This document shows, one piece after another, positions 5,796-8,243 of a stretch of 8,243 nucleotides of DNA. Numbering within the stretch: the first letter of the stretch is position 1; each line of letters starts with the position of its first letter. A program made the position numbers and the translations under genes. This stretch comes from an uncultured Campylobacter sp. GTDB lineage: Bacteria > Campylobacterota > Campylobacteria > Campylobacterales > Campylobacteraceae. Below the pieces are notes generated by a model. The model did not search any database. It saw only the letters and a list, made by a program, of their open reading frames with translations, and was not told where the DNA came from. Location of the stretch: positions 1-8,243 of the forward strand of contig NZ_CALHHT010000395.1 in NCBI RefSeq assembly GCF_938031315.1, in the 5' to 3' direction.

Positions 5796-7127
5796 ATGAA
5801 GGGCAAGCTTAGTAGAAGCCAGTTTTTGACGATATCGCTTACGCTGTTTGCGATGTTTTTCGGTGCGGGAAATTTTATTTTTCCGCCGGGCTTAGGCAAG
5901 GATTCCGGGCAGAATTTTTATGTCGCGATAATGTTTTTTTGCGCTACGGCGGTGCTTCTGCCGGTTCTCGGCGTCGCAGGCATTGCGCGCGCCAAGGGGC
6001 TTCAGAGCCTGGTGCGCCGCATAGATCCGGTGTTTGCGATCGTTTTTACCGCGCTTTTATATCTTACGATCGGGCCGCTTTTTGCGATACCGCGCGCGGC
6101 GAATATGCCTTTTGACATCGCGATTAAGCCTTTTATTGCGGAAGAGCGCCTTCAAATTTGGCTATTTGTTTATTCTGCGGCATATTTTGCGCTGAACTAT
6201 TACATCTGTATGAACCCTTCAAAGCTCGTCGATCTGCTAGGAAAATACCTCACGCCGATACTTTTGGCGCTTATTTTGTTACTTTTCGGCGCGGGATTTT
6301 TGTTTCCTATCGGAAGTTTCGTAGCTCCTAGCGGCGAGTATGTTGATCATGCCGCAGCAAAAGGCTTCGTAGAGGGTTATCAGACGATGGATGCGCTTGC
6401 ATCGTTGGCATTTGGAATCATCGTAATTAACGCCATTAAAGCAACCGGCGTTAGCGACGAGAAGCATCTCGTCACCTCCACGATAAAAGCGGGAATGATG
6501 TCGGGCGTCATACTGATGACGATATATTTTATGCTGGGCTATCTGGGCGCGACCTCCGCGGAGCTTTTCAAAGATACGCCGAATATCAACGGAGCGGAGC
6601 TTCTGTCGCGAGTAAGCGATCATTATTTCGGAAGAATTGGCGTCGTGATTCTAGGCAGCGCGTTTTTTCTAGCCTGCATCACCACGACATTAGGGCTTAT
6701 AAGCTCGGCTAGCGAATACTTCGAGGAGCTTACGAAAGGCAAGATCAAATATAAAACCTGGGCGATCGCTTGGTGCGTGATCGGCTTTGGAGTCGCAAAT
6801 TTCGGCCTTACGACCATCATCAAAGGCTCCATCCCCGTGCTCGTCGCAATCTATCCGATCTCGATCATGCTGATAATCCTCTCGCTGATTAATCCGTGGA
6901 TCGATTCGAGCAAGCTGATTTACCGCGCCTGCGTCTATGTCTGCGTCGTCGAGGGCGTCATAAACGGACTTGATATTTTGGGCATTTCGGTGCCGCTTGT
7001 GACGTCGTTTGTGAAGATGATGCCGTTTTACGACTCGATGCTCGGCTGGATCGTGCCTAGCACCTTGACTTTTGCCGTGACCTACGTGCTGCATCTGATC
7101 TTTGAAAAAAGAGACGATAGCTTTTAA
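5796..7127 (+). CDS. brnQ: Branched-chain amino-acid permease BrnQ (LIVCS family)
   Basis: 443-aa inner-membrane protein of usual family length, predicted to import Leu, Ile and Val with a cation (Na+ or H+). Family signatures: FFGAGNFIFPPGLG at 21-34 in the first span; TIGPLFAIPRAA at 91-102; GYQTMDALASLAFG at 194-207; ACITTTLGL at 293-301. Hydrophobic segments occur along the whole length, consistent with about twelve spans, and the protein ends in a short charged tail EKRDDSF. The ATG at 5796 has a good ribosome site, and the next in-frame Met (20) lies inside the first span. It stands alone, with its own promoter and terminators, divergent from radA. The family is secure; which of Leu, Ile or Val is preferred is not readable. 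Confidence 0.96.
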   Translation: MKGKLSRSQFLTISLTLFAMFFGAGNFIFPPGLGKDSGQNFYVAIMFFCATAVLLPVLGVAGIARAKGLQSLVRRIDPVFAIVFTALLYLTIGPLFAIPRAANMPFDIAIKPFIAEERLQIWLFVYSAAYFALNYYICMNPSKLVDLLGKYLTPILLALILLLFGAGFLFPIGSFVAPSGEYVDHAAAKGFVEGYQTMDALASLAFGIIVINAIKATGVSDEKHLVTSTIKAGMMSGVILMTIYFMLGYLGATSAELFKDTPNINGAELLSRVSDHYFGRIGVVILGSAFFLACITTTLGLISSASEYFEELTKGKIKYKTWAIAWCVIGFGVANFGLTTIIKGSIPVLVAIYPISIMLIILSLINPWIDSSKLIYRACVYVCVVEGVINGLDILGISVPLVTSFVKMMPFYDSMLGWIVPSTLTFAVTYVLHLIFEKRDDSF

Positions 7128-7145
7128 ATTTAAGAGCTATTTTAA
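7117..7145 (+). terminator. AT-rich terminator overlapping the brnQ stop codon
   Basis: Bases 7117-7140 form a near-perfect inverted repeat: ATAGCT and AGCTAT arms continue inward through one G-U pair and A-T pairs. TTTTAAAATTT follows. The brnQ TAA (7125-7127) lies in the stem. Confidence 0.45.
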
Positions 7146-7151
7146 AATTTA

Positions 7152-7181
7152 GCCGGGCTCTACGGGGCTCGGCACACTTTT
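7152..7181 (+). terminator. Second, GC-rich terminator candidate after brnQ
   Basis: GCCGGGC (7152-7158) pairs with GCTCGGC (7167-7173) with one G-U pair and an 8-nt loop, then ACAC and TTTT (7178-7181). It follows the AT-rich hairpin and probably separates brnQ from the next gene. Confidence 0.5.
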
Positions 7182-7278
7182 AAATTTTAATTTACCGCCG
7201 AATTTAATCTCTCATATTTTTGCCGGAATTTTGACATATAAAATAAGTCGCCTTCAAAATTTTAACCTAAATTTACGC

Positions 7279-7284
7279 TAGAAT
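7279..7284 (+). promoter_or_regulatory. -10 box for the right-edge gene
   Basis: TAGAAT preceded by ACGC lies 30 nt before the ATG at 7315, predicting a leader of about 24 nt. AAGGA at 7304-7308, 6 nt before the ATG, is the ribosome site and supports that start. Confidence 0.5.
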
Positions 7285-7314
7285 TATCAAAATAAAATCG
7301 CAAAAGGAAATAAG

Positions 7315-8243
7315 ATGGATAAACGGGATGAGGCGCTAAATCTGGCGCGAGATTTCGAACGCGACGGCTTTAGAGTGCCCGGTTTATACGAGCGGTTTTG
7401 GCGGCTACAAGGCGACGAGACGGCGTATTTTACGCTAGCGGATGGCCTGCTGCGCGGGCAGCAAGAGGGCGGTACGCTACTAAAGGACGCTCTGGGCTAT
7501 GTAGGCGAGGAGGATTTTAAAGCTTTGATCGCTACGGCGGTTGAAATTTTGCGCGAGGAGGCGGCAGAGGGGTGCGAAACGCAGCAGGACGAAAGCGCGG
7601 CACAGATGGGAGAGAATGCGCGCTCGGCGCGGGCGGACGAAAGCGCAAGCAAAAATGCACGGCAACGCGGCAGAGATGAAAAAAGCGCGCGCTGGAAAAA
7701 CGCCGAAGAGGTCATCGCTGCGGCAAGTCTCGAGTTCGCGCCGTTTTTGCACTCGTATCTTGGCGAGCTTTTTAAATTGCAGCCGAACGAGAGCGCGTAT
7801 TACGCGGAGTATCCGTGGCGCGGGCTTAGTTACGAGAGCTCGCAAATCTGGCGCGAGAGGCTTGCGGATCCGCAGACGAGTAGGGATGAGCGGCAAAAAA
7901 TTTTTAGCCGCCTGCTGCAAACCCGCGAGCCGCGAAACGTGAAATTTGCCTGCGAGTTCGCGCTTGCGGAGGATTTTTTCGATCGCCCGTGCGACCTGTT
8001 AGATTATATCGGCTACTGGCTGGAGGCCGTCGGATTTACTTTTGAGCGGACTAAATTTGACGCAGACGGCGCGGCTCAAGCGGCGGCGGATGAAATTTTA
8101 AAAACGGATGCGCTCAAACACGGCGACGCCAAACAAACCCAAACGAGCGAGCGCGACGTATCGCGAGCTAACGTAAATTTAAATGAAGCATGCGATGCGG
8201 CAGACGCCGTTAAATTTGACGTAGACGAACCTTGCACCGATAA
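7315..8243 (+). CDS. Unrecognised soluble protein with low-complexity inserts (3' end outside the window)
   Basis: The frame is open from the ATG at 7315 to the window edge, 309 codons without a stop, and has a good ribosome site and -10 box. I do not recognise the family. There is no signal peptide and no membrane span, so it is likely cytoplasmic. Residues 1-80 look folded, with aromatic patches (YERFW 25-29). Residues 81-127 are Ala/Glu/Arg/Ser-rich and of low complexity, with DESA at 92-95 and 108-111 and DEKSA at 121-125. Residues 128-245 look folded again, with PWRGLSYESSQIWRERL at 167-183 and Tyr/Trp/Phe at 231-243. From 250 on the sequence is Ala/Asp-rich and probably disordered. The two folded parts may be one domain split by an insert. 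A gene of this shape could be a Campylobacter-specific accessory protein; no role can be given. Confidence 0.8.
   Translation, partial: MDKRDEALNLARDFERDGFRVPGLYERFWRLQGDETAYFTLADGLLRGQQEGGTLLKDALGYVGEEDFKALIATAVEILREEAAEGCETQQDESAAQMGENARSARADESASKNARQRGRDEKSARWKNAEEVIAAASLEFAPFLHSYLGELFKLQPNESAYYAEYPWRGLSYESSQIWRERLADPQTSRDERQKIFSRLLQTREPRNVKFACEFALAEDFFDRPCDLLDYIGYWLEAVGFTFERTKFDADGAAQAAADEILKTDALKHGDAKQTQTSERDVSRANVNLNEACDAADAVKFDVDEPCTD

Noticed and set aside
6279..7094. Antisense frames within brnQ
   Set aside because: They are His/Arg/Asp-rich shadow translations of a well-supported permease gene.
7480..7942. 146-aa minus-strand and 133-aa + strand frames near the right edge
   Set aside because: Both are Arg/Ala-rich shadows of the 309-codon open frame starting at 7315, which has its own ribosome site and a more protein-like composition.
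1..8243. Abundance of AAATTT and AAATTTTA words
   Set aside because: They occur both in genes and in gaps across the whole window, so this looks like genome-wide word bias rather than a local element.

Overview
The window looks like chromosomal DNA from an epsilonproteobacterium of the Campylobacter group, perhaps one of the moderate-GC oral species such as C. gracilis. This is inference. It rests on the very frequent AAATTT/AAATTTTA words, start sites with a TAnaaT-type -10 and no clear -35 box, purine-rich AAGGA ribosome sites, and the kinds of amino-acid uptake proteins present. No similarity search was possible.

Layout, left to right. (1) Positions 1-2517 (+) hold three tandem paralogues of a family-3 periplasmic amino-acid-binding protein. 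The first is cut by the window edge; the other two are complete, both 268 aa, and about 70% identical by hand count. Each complete copy has its own likely promoter and ribosome site. No ABC permease or ATPase gene lies between or after them. (2) Positions 2751-3494 (-) encode a multi-spanning membrane protein of unknown function. Its promoter region carries a 25-bp tandem duplication. (3) Positions 3495-4236 are a long, hairpin-rich gap with no gene I can support. (4) Positions 4237-5586 (-) encode RadA, a DNA-repair and recombination ATPase. (5) radA and brnQ (5796-7127, +) diverge from a shared upstream region with a TATAAT box for each. brnQ encodes a branched-chain amino-acid permease and is followed by two candidate terminators. 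(6) From 7315 to the right edge an open gene of at least 309 codons encodes an unrecognised soluble protein with charged low-complexity inserts.

The shared theme is amino-acid acquisition: three periplasmic binding proteins plus a cation-coupled Leu/Ile/Val permease, which fits an asaccharolytic, amino-acid-using lifestyle. RadA is a housekeeping gene and appears functionally unrelated. No phage, IS, CRISPR or defence system is visible, and I did not find a clearly new multi-gene system. The points most worth checking are the binding-protein triplication, with an Asp-to-Asn change at a likely ligand-contact position in the middle copy, and the unrecognised gene at the right edge.
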